From: Myxococcales bacterium
GTDB lineage: Bacteria > Myxococcota_A > Polyangia > Polyangiales > Ga0077539
Direction: 5' to 3'
Assembly (NCBI GenBank): GCA_016793325.1
Contig: JAEUKI010000024.1
Coordinates: 87,130 to 151,129 of the forward strand
Length of the DNA: 64,000 nt
The position numbers and the translations under genes were made by a program. Within the stretch, counting starts at the first letter, position 1. Each line of letters starts with the position of its first letter. Positions 32,996-42,268 of this stretch are shown piece after piece. The notes under the pieces were generated by a model, which worked only from the letters and a program-made list of their open reading frames with translations, ran no database searches and was not told where the DNA came from.

Positions 32996-34930
32996 ATGAG
33001 CACGGACCCCAATCACCACGCTCGAAGCACCCTCCGCCGCGTCGCGGCTGGACTCTTCTCGACCCTCGCGCTCGCGCTCGTCGCGTGCAGCGAACCCCCT
33101 GTGATGGTCAACGACTCGGGCCAGCGGGACACCGGCACGAGCGACATGGGCAACACGCCGACGGACACGGGCGTGATGGACATGGACACCGGCGTCGACC
33201 CCGGTGACGGCGCGACCACGGACACGGGCGTCATCGGCATGGACTCGGGCGTCGATCTCGACGGAGCGAGCAGCCCCGACGTCGTGCTGCCCGACGTTCC
33301 TCCGCGCGACACGCGAACGACCTGCGTCGCGGGGACCGTCTCGTGCGCCACCGCGGATCGCACGCGAACGTGCCTCGATGACGGCGGCTTCAGCGAGAGC
33401 GACTGCCCCGCAGGACAAGTGTGCGTCGAGGGCCGCGGCTGCTCCGCGTGCGAGCCCGGAGCGCGTCGCTGCACCGCCGACGGAGCGCGCGTCGAAGAGT
33501 GCGCGATGGACGGCATGACGTGGTCCGCGATGACGACGTGCAACACCGCGGGCGGCGAAGTGTGCGAGGGATTTCGCTGTGTGAATCTCTGCCAACGCGC
33601 GGCGGGGCAGCGCAGCTACCTCGGCTGCGAGTACTGGCCGACGACTTTGCCCAACCCCGCGCTCAATCGAACGGCGTTCACCTTCGCGGTCACGATCGCC
33701 AACCCCAACGCGTTCGCCGTGTCCGCGACGTTCACGGGCGGCGCGCTCACCGCGGCGCGCACTGTCACCGTGGGCGCGAACACGACGCACACCGAGACGC
33801 TCCCGTGGGTCAACGCGCTCGCGAGCGCGACGACGAGCGTGCTCGCCGCGGGCGGCGCGTACCGGCTCGTCACCAACGCGCCAGTCGCTGTGTATCAATT
33901 CAACCCGCTGCAGTTTCAGTCGGCCAGCACCAACTCGTTCACCAACGACGCGTCGCTCTTGCTCCCGACGCACGTGCTCACGCGCAACTACTCGCTGATC
34001 ACTCACGGCGCGTGGGCGTTTACGACCACGAACTACGGCGACACCGGCGCGATCGTCGGCACCGTCGACGGCACGATGGTGCAAGTGCAGCTCCGCGCGA
34101 CCATCAGCGGCGGCGCTGGCGTGACCGCAGCCACCGCAGGAACGACGCAAACCTACCGGCTCAACCGCGGCGACGTCGTCGTGCTCTCGTCCGCGCCCGC
34201 CAACGCGACGTGCACCGCGGTCAACGGCGACCTGACGGGGTCCGTCGTGACAGCGAGCGCGCCGGTCGCGGTGTTCGGCGGCCACCAGTGCACGCAGATG
34301 CCGTGCGGCTCGGTCGCGTGCGATCACCTCGAGGAGCAGCTCTTTCCCGCGGAGACGTGGGGGCAGAGCTTCATCGTGTCGGGCCTGCGCGAGCGCGGCG
34401 CGTCCGAGCCCTCTGTCATTCGCATCCTGTCGCGCACCGACGCGAATGTGCTGACGTTCACGGGCATCGCGCGCCCCGCGCAGTGCCCAGCGATGCTCAA
34501 CGCCGGACAGTTCTGCGAGTTTCAGACGGTCCCAGACTTTCAAGTCAGCGGGAGCGCGCCGCTCTTGATCGCGCAGTACATGATGGGCCAGGGCGCGGTC
34601 GCGGGCGTCGGTGATCCCGCGATGGTGCTCGAGGTCCCGACGCAGCAGTTTCGAACGAACTACGTCTTCAACGTCCCCGCGTCGTACACGACGAACTTCG
34701 TGACCGTCGTCTACGCGACGGGAACCGTTCCGCGCATGGACGGCACGCCGATCACCGCGGGCGTCGCCGTCGCAGGGACGCCCTGGTCCGTCACGCGCTT
34801 CGCGACGACGCCCGGCTCGCATCGCATGACGGGAACGCTCCCGTTCGGGATCAAGGTCACCGGGACCGCGAGCTTCACGAGCTACATGTACCCAGGCGGC
34901 CTCGACCTCAACCAGCTCACGGCGATGTGA
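32996..34930 (+). CDS. IgGFc-binding-like lipoprotein
   Basis: 644 residues. Lipobox LVAC about residue 31, then a long Asp/Thr/Gly-rich linker (DTGVMDMDTGVDPGDG type). A Cys-rich stretch (about 108-205) with paired Cys follows. The C-terminal two thirds match the IgGFc-binding N-terminal domain pattern: VAVYQFNPLQF, ASLLLPTHVL, VAVFGGHQCTQMP, CDHLEEQLFPAETWGQSFIV. In bacteria this domain occurs in large surface proteins; IgG binding is not implied. Probably co-transcribed with the VWA lipoprotein. Confidence 0.82.
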   Translation: MSTDPNHHARSTLRRVAAGLFSTLALALVACSEPPVMVNDSGQRDTGTSDMGNTPTDTGVMDMDTGVDPGDGATTDTGVIGMDSGVDLDGASSPDVVLPDVPPRDTRTTCVAGTVSCATADRTRTCLDDGGFSESDCPAGQVCVEGRGCSACEPGARRCTADGARVEECAMDGMTWSAMTTCNTAGGEVCEGFRCVNLCQRAAGQRSYLGCEYWPTTLPNPALNRTAFTFAVTIANPNAFAVSATFTGGALTAARTVTVGANTTHTETLPWVNALASATTSVLAAGGAYRLVTNAPVAVYQFNPLQFQSASTNSFTNDASLLLPTHVLTRNYSLITHGAWAFTTTNYGDTGAIVGTVDGTMVQVQLRATISGGAGVTAATAGTTQTYRLNRGDVVVLSSAPANATCTAVNGDLTGSVVTASAPVAVFGGHQCTQMPCGSVACDHLEEQLFPAETWGQSFIVSGLRERGASEPSVIRILSRTDANVLTFTGIARPAQCPAMLNAGQFCEFQTVPDFQVSGSAPLLIAQYMMGQGAVAGVGDPAMVLEVPTQQFRTNYVFNVPASYTTNFVTVVYATGTVPRMDGTPITAGVAVAGTPWSVTRFATTPGSHRMTGTLPFGIKVTGTASFTSYMYPGGLDLNQLTAM

Positions 34931-35015
34931 GCCGCGCGCGGGGGCGCTGTTCGTACGGCGATTGTCCACGCGGGCTCTACACGGCTCGACGCGCTCGCCG
35001 GTACACTCGCGCGCG

Positions 35016-38000
35016 ATGAAGCTTCGCCCCCGCTCTCGCGCGTCGTTCGCGCTCGTCGCCGCGGCCGCGCTCTCGTTGCCGGCCGTCTCTTCGGCGTGGC
35101 CGTTCGCAGAGAACATCACGCGCGCGCAGGCCGCGGACCCGATGCAGTGGCCCAACGATCCGGGCTACGCACGGCACTACCCGCACTGGTCTTGGATCCC
35201 CACACGAAATCAAACGCTCCCCGGCTTTCGAACGGACGAGCTCATGATCGGCGCGGGAAACAACACCGATCGCGCCTGGGGATTGAGCACCGGCGACGCG
35301 CGCGTGCTCATCGCCGTGCTCGACTCGGGCATCCAGTGGGACGAGCGAAACCTGCAGCTCGCGGCGGCCATCAACATCGGCGAGGCGCCCTTTCCGCAGC
35401 GCGCAGACGGAAGCGCGTTCAGCGCGCACGACGCCGACGGCAACGGTCGGATCGACGTTCGCGATTGGATCAACGACCCGCGCGTGCCGTGTGGAACGGC
35501 GCTTCCGCACCCGATCACCAACTGCCGCGACGCGATGAACATGCCCAACGATCCCAACCGCAACGGGATCTTGGACGCGGGCGACCTCATTCGCGTGTTT
35601 TCGAACGGCGTCGACGAGGACAACAACGGCCTCGTCGACGACATCTCGGGCTGGGACTTCTTCAAAGACGACAACGACCCCTACGACGACACGCGCTACG
35701 GCCACGGAACGGGCGAGGCCGAAGACAGCACCGCCCCCGCGAACGACGGCTTGGGCGGAGTCGGCGGCTGCCCCGATTGTCAGTTCGTCCCGCTGCGCGT
35801 CGGCGACTCGTTCGTGACCGACGCAAACGACTTTGCGCAGGCGGTCTTCTACGCGTCCGACGCGGACTACGGCGCCAACCGTCGCGTTCGCGTCGTGCAA
35901 GAGGCGCTCGGCTCGCTCAACCTCCCGCAGTTCGCGCAGCACGCGATCGACTATGCGTACCGACGCGGGCTCATCGTCGTGGCGAGCGCCGCGGACGAAA
36001 ACAGCCGTCACCACAACTTGCCTGGGACGGCGAACCACACGCTCTACGTGCACGCCGTGCGCGGCAACCGCGGGGTCGAGGACTCGACGACGTTCCTCGC
36101 GTTCAACAACTGCACGAACTACGGCGGGCAATTGATGCTCTCGGTCGCGGGCAACTCGTGCTCGTCGCAGGCCGTCGGCGAGAGCTCGGGCATCGCGGGG
36201 CTCGTGTACGCGTACGCGATGCGACGCAACCTCACGCCGGAGCTCAGCTCCGAAGAGGTGCGCCAGCTCTTCATCACGACGGTCGACGACATCAACGTCC
36301 CCGAGTCGCAGATGAGCAGCCCGATGTACAACCGCGCGTTCTACCCGTCGCTCCCGGGGTGGGACCAGCGCTTCGGCTACGGCCGCGTCAACTCGCGCAA
36401 CATGCTCGAGGCCATTCGCGACGGAAAGATCCCGCCCGAGGTCGACGTCACCTCGCCGCGCTGGTTCGCGATGGTCTACCCCGATCGCACGCCGATGCTC
36501 CGCATCGAGGGGCGCGTGGCCGCGCGACGCGCGCCCAATTTTGATTACGTGGTCGAGTGGGCGCCGGGCATCGAGCCCATGGACTCGCAGTGGCGCATGG
36601 TCAACCAGCGCGCTGGCGCGACGGCTCCTGTGGACGGAGAGCTCGGCGCGATCGACGTCTCGACGCTCACCATCGACAACCCCGGCGAGCGCGAAAATCG
36701 CTACACGATCACCGTGCGCGTCCGCGCGATCGCGCACTACGGCGGCGCCGCGGGTGACGTTCGCGGCGAGTACCGCAGGGTGTTCTACGTGCACCGGGAC
36801 TCGTCGCTCTTGCCGGGCTTTCCCGTGGACCTGCGGGGGTCGGGCGAGGCGGCGCCGAAGATCGCGGACCTCGACGGCGACGGTCGCGGAGAGATCATCG
36901 TGGTCAACGCGGACGGAAGGCTCCACGCGCTGCGCGTCGACGGCAGCGAGGCGCCGGGATTTCCTGTGCGCACAGGGCTCATTCGCGGCTACGACGGAAC
37001 CTCCATGGTGGGCGGTCGCGTGGTGGACTACCGAAACCTCCGCGCGCATCGCATGGACACCGAAGGCCGCGTGGACTTCGACGAGGCGCGCGACATGGTG
37101 CTCTCGGCGCCCGCCGTCGCGAACATCGACGACGAGCCGAGGCCCGAGATCGTTTTGGCGACGTACGGCGGCGTGGTGCACGTGTTCAATCACGACGGGA
37201 CGCCGTACGGGCGCGGGTTTCCAAGGGTGTTGCCGGACGTTCCGAGCGGCGACACGGGGACCAATCGCATCCTCGATCGCGGCGTGGCGGGCGCACCGGT
37301 GATCGTCGACCTCGATCGCGACGGCCGCGCAGAGATCGTCTTCGGCGCGATGGACGGAAAGCTCTACGCGCTCGACACGCTCACGGCGATGGATCACCCA
37401 GGATTTCCTGTGACGATTCACTACGAGCGCCAGCCGAACACCGAGTTCAACCGCGTGTTCGGCAGCGTCGGCGTCGCCAACCTCGACGGCGACATGTCCC
37501 CCGACCTCATCGTGGTCTCGAACGAACGCATCGCGATGACCAACGACAACGTGGGCCCCATCTTCGCCGTGTACGCCGACGGAACGCGGCACGCAGGCGG
37601 CCCCTTCTTGCCGGGCTGGCCCATTCCCTACGGCGGCACGGACATCCTTCCCCTCGTGGGCTCGGGCATCATGAACGCGCCCGCGCTCGGCGATGCAGAC
37701 GGCGACGGACGCGACGAGCTCGCCGCGGTGGGCAACGCCAACACGGACATCTTGGTGCTCCGCGCGGATCAACGAATGTCCACCCCGCGCGAGCAACGAT
37801 CGCTCAACAGCCTCGCGCTCATGGACAACGTCGCGTTCGGCTCGCGCTCGGACGACCGTATGCGCGCGCCGTTCGTTCCCGCGTTCAGCCTCCCGACGTT
37901 CGCGGATTTGCAGAACCGAGGGCGGCTCGCGTTCATCTCGTCCGGCGCCAACGCGAGGCTCTTGCAGGCGGCGAGCGGCGGCGTGGCCGCGGACTTCAAC

Positions 38001-38711
38001 CACTTGCTCGCGGCGTGGGACGCGCAGACGGGCTCGCCGATCGCGGGCTTTCCCAAGGTGATCGAGGACTACACGTTCCTCGTGAACCCGATCGTCGCGG
38101 ACGTCTCGGGCGACGCGTACCCCGAAGTGATGCTCGGCACCGGCGGCTACTACCTTCACGCCGTCGACGCCTGCGGGATCCAGCCGACAGGCTTCCCGAA
38201 ATTCACGGGGCAGTGGATGGTTGGCTCTCCCGTCGTCGGCGACCTCGACAACGATGGAACGCTCGAGCTCGTCACCACCACGCGCTCGGGTTGGCTCTAC
38301 GCGTGGCGCACGAGCGGCCGCACGAACGGCAACGTTCAATGGCCCACCTACCGCCACGACAACGCAAACACCGGCAACTACGGGACGCCCCTCCCGTTCG
38401 GGACGCGTCGCGTGATGGACGCGCCCGGCTACGAGTGCCCGGCGCGCATTCCCGACGGCGGATTCCCCGATGTTCCGACGGAGGACGCGAGCGCGCCGAT
38501 GGACGGCTCCGTCGCTGACGCGAGCGTGCCCGACGCGAGCACGATGGACGCGACCGCAGACACGCGCGGCCCCGTCGTCGCGGGCGGCGGCTGCGGTTGT
38601 CGCGTCGACACGACGAACACGCGCGGCTCCAACGCGTGGCTCGTGTTCGCCGCGGGCGCCGCGATCGCCGCGAGCGCACGTCGCGCGCGCCGTCGCCAAC
38701 CACACGCGTAG
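35016..38711 (+). CDS. Subtilisin-family (S8) peptidase with FG-GAP/VCBS-like repeats and MYXO-CTERM tail
   Basis: 1231 residues. Signal peptide to about residue 28. The S8 triad is Asp103 (AVLDSGIQ), His230 (YGHGTGEAE) and Ser390 (GESSG). Asp-His spacing is stretched by an insert with three Ca-loop-like motifs (DADGNGRID, DPNRNGILD, DEDNNGLVD). The oxyanion position, normally Asn, appears to be Asp327 (SAADEN). After the peptidase come beta-propeller-type repeats with DLDGDGRGEI, DLDRDGRAEI, DADGDGRDEL and DLDNDGTLEL. The C-terminus is an Asp/Ala linker and a MYXO-CTERM signal (GGGCGCR, helix, Arg cluster). A large surface or released protease; substrate unknown. Confidence 0.87.
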   Translation: MKLRPRSRASFALVAAAALSLPAVSSAWPFAENITRAQAADPMQWPNDPGYARHYPHWSWIPTRNQTLPGFRTDELMIGAGNNTDRAWGLSTGDARVLIAVLDSGIQWDERNLQLAAAINIGEAPFPQRADGSAFSAHDADGNGRIDVRDWINDPRVPCGTALPHPITNCRDAMNMPNDPNRNGILDAGDLIRVFSNGVDEDNNGLVDDISGWDFFKDDNDPYDDTRYGHGTGEAEDSTAPANDGLGGVGGCPDCQFVPLRVGDSFVTDANDFAQAVFYASDADYGANRRVRVVQEALGSLNLPQFAQHAIDYAYRRGLIVVASAADENSRHHNLPGTANHTLYVHAVRGNRGVEDSTTFLAFNNCTNYGGQLMLSVAGNSCSSQAVGESSGIAGLVYAYAMRRNLTPELSSEEVRQLFITTVDDINVPESQMSSPMYNRAFYPSLPGWDQRFGYGRVNSRNMLEAIRDGKIPPEVDVTSPRWFAMVYPDRTPMLRIEGRVAARRAPNFDYVVEWAPGIEPMDSQWRMVNQRAGATAPVDGELGAIDVSTLTIDNPGERENRYTITVRVRAIAHYGGAAGDVRGEYRRVFYVHRDSSLLPGFPVDLRGSGEAAPKIADLDGDGRGEIIVVNADGRLHALRVDGSEAPGFPVRTGLIRGYDGTSMVGGRVVDYRNLRAHRMDTEGRVDFDEARDMVLSAPAVANIDDEPRPEIVLATYGGVVHVFNHDGTPYGRGFPRVLPDVPSGDTGTNRILDRGVAGAPVIVDLDRDGRAEIVFGAMDGKLYALDTLTAMDHPGFPVTIHYERQPNTEFNRVFGSVGVANLDGDMSPDLIVVSNERIAMTNDNVGPIFAVYADGTRHAGGPFLPGWPIPYGGTDILPLVGSGIMNAPALGDADGDGRDELAAVGNANTDILVLRADQRMSTPREQRSLNSLALMDNVAFGSRSDDRMRAPFVPAFSLPTFADLQNRGRLAFISSGANARLLQAASGGVAADFNHLLAAWDAQTGSPIAGFPKVIEDYTFLVNPIVADVSGDAYPEVMLGTGGYYLHAVDACGIQPTGFPKFTGQWMVGSPVVGDLDNDGTLELVTTTRSGWLYAWRTSGRTNGNVQWPTYRHDNANTGNYGTPLPFGTRRVMDAPGYECPARIPDGGFPDVPTEDASAPMDGSVADASVPDASTMDATADTRGPVVAGGGCGCRVDTTNTRGSNAWLVFAAGAAIAASARRARRRQPHA

Positions 38712-38733
38712 CGGGCGAAGGGCGAACCTGCCC

Positions 38734-38754
38734 AAAAAAGGGCAGATCTGCCCT
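38734..38754 (-). terminator. Intrinsic terminator of the sirtuin-lipoyl gene
   Basis: Read on the minus strand, AGGGCA-GATC-TGCCCT (38754-38739) is a perfect 6-base stem with a GATC loop, followed immediately by a run of five to six T. It sits 26 bases past the sirtuin stop, a textbook factor-independent terminator. On the plus strand CTGCCC-A6-GGGCAG (38728-38745) forms an alternative hairpin serving the protease gene. Confidence 0.65.
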
Positions 38755-38779
38755 CGCGCTATTTCTCAGGGTTTTTGGG

Positions 38780-41263
38780 CTATTCGAGGGTGGGCGAGCT
38801 CCAGAGGGCGTGGATTCCGCTGCCCGCTGGGTCGTTGCACGACCAGCGGATCTTGGGCCACTCGCGACGGTCTTCGAGCGTCTTTCCTACGGGGTTCGGG
38901 ACGATGAAGCCCTCTTCGCGGAGGGCAACCCAAAGCCCCAAACCGTCGGTCAACGCGAAGGGCCACGCGCCGCGGAGCCACAGCGCGAGCAGCGGTCGAT
39001 ACGGGCAAGGAGCCTTCGCTTCGGGCCCGTTGCGCGCGAGGTTGCGCACAGCGCGCGTGGCGCACGCGACGAGCGCGCTCGGCAGCGCGAGCTCCGTCTG
39101 GTGCGACCACGGGTGGATCTTCGAGAAGCTCTTCTCGAGCGACGCGACGGTCGAGCGCGAGAGCTCGGCGTCGTCGGTCGACGCTCGGTCCGAAGCGAGC
39201 GCGCCGAGCGCTGCGAACCAGCGTCGCATCGGCGCGTGTTTGTCCTGTCGCCGATGAAACGACTGCTCGAACGCGCGTCGCGCCTCGACCGCGTCCCTGA
39301 ATACACGCACCGGTATTTCGAGCTCGTCGACCCCGAGCGCGGCGCGGTGCTCGTCGACGCGATCGCGCACCCAATCGAGCGCCGCGGGCTCTTCTCGCGC
39401 GAGGGCAGTGTCGGGCTGAAACCACCGCGCGGTCGAGAGTTGCTCGAGCAGCACGCGCACCGCGGCGGTGTGCGCGCCGAACGAGCGCGCCAACGGATGC
39501 ACCGCGTCCACGGATCGACGATGCGCGTTCCATCGCTCGACGACGCGCGTGCGTCGTGCGTCGGCGAGCGCGTCGAAGGTCGTTCGAAGCTCGATCATGG
39601 GCTGTCCCACCGCGACCGTCTGCCCCTCGTTGACGAGCGAGCGGACGACCTCGCCCTCGACTCCGAGCGGAACATCCAACGTCACCTTGTCCGAGTCGAT
39701 CATCAACGCCGGCTCGTCTGCGCCGACACGACGGCCCGGGCGCGGCGTCTGCGCGATCACGCCCTCGGGGTTGGACTCGCCGAGAAACGGCACGCGAATC
39801 GTGACGGTGACAGCGTCCGCTGCTTCGCGAACACGAGGCTCGGCGGGCGCGGACAACCCAGGGAGCGACTCGATTTCGCAGAGCGCGTCGTACAGGGCCG
39901 CGAGCGAGCGATCCGCGGGTCCGAGCAACGCTTGCGTCGCGATCGAGCGCGAGAGGCGCGTGGGCGCGGTGTTGACCTCGAGGATCGTCGCGCCCTGCGC
40001 CGCTGCGAGACGAGGCAATTCGCTCGCGGGCGCCACGTCCATCGCGCACCCCACCACCACGAGCAGGTCGCATCGGGACACGACGGACGCCGCGCGATCG
40101 AGCGCTTCGCTGTCCACCCACTCGCCGAACAGGACGACGTCTGGGCGCAGCGCGGGCCTCTCGCATCGCGCGCAGATCACGGCCCGCTCGTCCGCGATGG
40201 ACCTCGCGAGCTCGATCGCCGATCGCGTGGATGGCGCTCCGCATCGCGCGCAGATCGCGGAGCGCTCGAGCGAGCCGTGCAGCTCGATGATCTCGCGTGG
40301 AGCGCAGTCGCTCCGAGCCGCGCGCTGGTGCAGCCCGTCGACGTTTTGCGTGACGATGCTCGCGACCCTCGGGAGCGCCGCGATGACGTGGTGTGCGTCG
40401 TTGGCGCGAAGCGCGTCGCGCCCGACCATCGCCGCGACCGAGTACCAGAGCGTCAGCGGATCGAAGTGCGTGACGGTGACAGCGGCGTCTTTGTCGAAGC
40501 GCTTCCAGAGCTCTTTGCGCGTGGCGAGCCCGCTGGCGCGGGAGCAACCTGCGCCCGTCAGAACCACGACGCGCGCGCTCTTGTGCACGAGCCACGCCGC
40601 GTGCGCCGCGGTGATCGATGTGGACAACGCTGCGCTCGAACTGCGTTCGCTCGACGCCGAAGCGAGGTCGTCGCCGGCGGCGTCGAGGTCGAGCGTCGCG
40701 GGAGAGTCGTCGCTGAGAATGGGCTCGGAGATGGCCGCGATCATCGATCGGGCGTCGATGCGCGCGCCCTCGCGAGTGAACACGAGGTCCGCGAGCATCC
40801 CTGCGATCCGCGCGCGAACGATCGGTGGAAATGCTGGGGAAGTGTCGGTCGCATCGTCGGCGATGGCGCGCTCGAGCGCGCGCGTGGCGGTGGCGATCGC
40901 TCCATCGAGCCTGGCGAAGATCCCACGGTAATACCAGCTGACGCGATGGGCCGGGTCCGCGGCGAGGGCGCGATCGACGAGCGACGTGGCCGCGGCGTTG
41001 TCGCCCGCGAGCCTCGCGTGCAGGGCGTGCTGCGCGAGGACGGGCGCGCGCGAAGGAGCGAGCGCGACAGCGGTGGCAGAAGCGACGAGCGCTTCGTCGA
41101 AGGCGCCGAGCAGCCGCGCGACGAGGGCGAAGTTGTGGTGCGCGACGGGATCGAGCGCGTCGAGCGCGATGGATCGCGAGAGGGCGTCGAAGGCTGCGCG
41201 CGCGTGGCCCGCGAGGAGCGCGCGGGTTCCCTCTTGGCGAAGCGCGAGCGCGGAGACGGGCAC
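38780..41263 (-). CDS. TPR-sirtuin-lipoyl fusion protein
   Basis: 827 residues. N-terminal helical TPR-like repeats cover 1-135. A sirtuin domain follows (222-465): GAGCS (237-241), TQNVDGLH (305-312), catalytic His329 in ELHGS, zinc Cys quartet C338/C341/C364/C367, VVLFGE and EVNTAPTRLS. The usual PDFR cofactor loop is shortened to ATRKEL and the GTS motif is GCA. Residues 484-562 form a lipoyl/biotinyl domain with VPFLGES and the acceptor Lys526 in SDKVTLDVP. Residues 565-827 are an unrecognised domain with LLALWLRGAWPFALTDG. Sirtuins remove acyl groups or transfer ADP-ribose using NAD; a swinging lipoyl arm in cis is remarkable. Single-gene unit with its own terminator, divergent from a three-gene unknown operon. 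Confidence 0.88.
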   Translation of the reverse strand: MPVSALALRQEGTRALLAGHARAAFDALSRSIALDALDPVAHHNFALVARLLGAFDEALVASATAVALAPSRAPVLAQHALHARLAGDNAAATSLVDRALAADPAHRVSWYYRGIFARLDGAIATATRALERAIADDATDTSPAFPPIVRARIAGMLADLVFTREGARIDARSMIAAISEPILSDDSPATLDLDAAGDDLASASSERSSSAALSTSITAAHAAWLVHKSARVVVLTGAGCSRASGLATRKELWKRFDKDAAVTVTHFDPLTLWYSVAAMVGRDALRANDAHHVIAALPRVASIVTQNVDGLHQRAARSDCAPREIIELHGSLERSAICARCGAPSTRSAIELARSIADERAVICARCERPALRPDVVLFGEWVDSEALDRAASVVSRCDLLVVVGCAMDVAPASELPRLAAAQGATILEVNTAPTRLSRSIATQALLGPADRSLAALYDALCEIESLPGLSAPAEPRVREAADAVTVTIRVPFLGESNPEGVIAQTPRPGRRVGADEPALMIDSDKVTLDVPLGVEGEVVRSLVNEGQTVAVGQPMIELRTTFDALADARRTRVVERWNAHRRSVDAVHPLARSFGAHTAAVRVLLEQLSTARWFQPDTALAREEPAALDWVRDRVDEHRAALGVDELEIPVRVFRDAVEARRAFEQSFHRRQDKHAPMRRWFAALGALASDRASTDDAELSRSTVASLEKSFSKIHPWSHQTELALPSALVACATRAVRNLARNGPEAKAPCPYRPLLALWLRGAWPFALTDGLGLWVALREEGFIVPNPVGKTLEDRREWPKIRWSCNDPAGSGIHALWSSPTLE

Positions 41264-41445
41264 GACGGGGATCGTACGGCGGGCACGGGGTGCTCGTCGC
41301 TGCGTTTGGTGATTCGCGGCCCGAACGAGAACGGCAAATCTGCCGGACGTTGCGGTGGAAGTGGCGACGATCCGTTGATGCGTCGGGCGCGAACGTATCG
41401 AAGTGAGTCTCGACCACGCGAGCTCCTGACCATTGCCGCGCGGTC

Positions 41446-41459
41446 GCTTTGTGCAAAGC
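41446..41459. promoter_or_regulatory. Operator-like palindrome upstream of the unknown operon
   Basis: GCTTTG-TG-CAAAGC is a perfect inverted repeat 16 bases before ATG 41476, in the 212-base region between the sirtuin-lipoyl gene and the divergent operon. Such a position suits a repressor site or a leader hairpin. Confidence 0.25.
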
Positions 41460-41475
41460 TCCGTGCAGGATGGGA

Positions 41476-42264
41476 ATGGCGTTTTCGATTCCGCTTGTTC
41501 GCGCGGACGGAACGGGGAGGTACGAGAGCGGAAGCAGCTTCGGTGCTGACGAACTCTACAAGCTCACCCCGCTCGATCCCTCGTTGAAGAATGACCTGGC
41601 GAAGAACACCGAGAGTATTCTTGGGCTTCGAGGCGGTCTGTACTTCTACGCGGGCTGGGCCAACGCGCGCTTCGGGCCGGTCGTGTTTGTCTTCGACGCG
41701 GCATTGCTGCGCGAAGTGAAGTTTCGCGGTGACTGCTCGAGCTTCGACACTGGGGGACTCATGCAGCGTTGGTTGCACCTCGGGATCGAGCCTGATGAGC
41801 GCGTTCTTGTGGATTGGGCGCGACGAAACACTTGGCCGCTACAGCGGTTTCGTGCACGCCTGCGCCAACACGTCCTTGCGCACCACCGTGCGACGACCGC
41901 GGTGCCCGACCGGCACGCGCTCGTCGCGTACCTGCGCGGTGATCGCCCTCGGCTGCCCGACCCCGAAGGACGCTTCGCGCATCCGAGCAACCTTCGCTAC
42001 GCCTGGACGTGGGAAGTGCGACTCCGCGACCCGCTCGATCTCAAGTCTCCGAGCATCCACAAACATCTGCGTCGAATCGTCATTCAAACGAACGCCAGCG
42101 CCGCGCTGGATCGCTTGATCGATGCGGACGCGACTCCCGCAGCGAGTGTGCTCTGGGATCAGTGGCACCGGACTGGAATCTGGGTTCGAGCCGACGATCC
42201 CCACGAACACGTGACGCGATGGCTGATCGCTTGCGCGCAGACGGGCACTTGGCAAACTGGGTGA
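41476..42264 (+). CDS. Unknown protein, first gene of the operon beside the sirtuin-lipoyl gene
   Basis: 262 residues, soluble, no signal peptide. AGGA ends 5 bases before ATG 41476; an in-frame ATG at 41470 has no spacing to it. A hydrophobic strand pair (GGLYFYAGWANARFGPVVFV) is followed by FDAALLREVKFRGDC, then an Arg/His-rich middle (RFRARLRQHVLAHHR) and a Trp-rich end. I do not recognise the family. Third codon positions are visibly less GC-rich than in neighbouring genes. The next gene begins 4 bases after its stop. Confidence 0.7.
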   Translation: MAFSIPLVRADGTGRYESGSSFGADELYKLTPLDPSLKNDLAKNTESILGLRGGLYFYAGWANARFGPVVFVFDAALLREVKFRGDCSSFDTGGLMQRWLHLGIEPDERVLVDWARRNTWPLQRFRARLRQHVLAHHRATTAVPDRHALVAYLRGDRPRLPDPEGRFAHPSNLRYAWTWEVRLRDPLDLKSPSIHKHLRRIVIQTNASAALDRLIDADATPAASVLWDQWHRTGIWVRADDPHEHVTRWLIACAQTGTWQTG

Positions 42265-42268
42265 AGAA

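Noticed and set aside
34977..38735. A 1252-residue open frame antisense to the subtilase gene
   Set aside because: Its sequence is Arg/His/Val-rich with no domain, and the sense strand encodes a clear S8 peptidase. It is a by-product of very high GC at third codon positions. The same holds for long antisense frames opposite the helicase, RND and metK genes.
38780..41263. Thoeris/DSR-type defence Sir2 NADase
   Set aside because: Those Sir2 domains lack the zinc Cys quartet. Here all four Cys and the ELHG His are intact, so it belongs with catalytic protein-modifying sirtuins.
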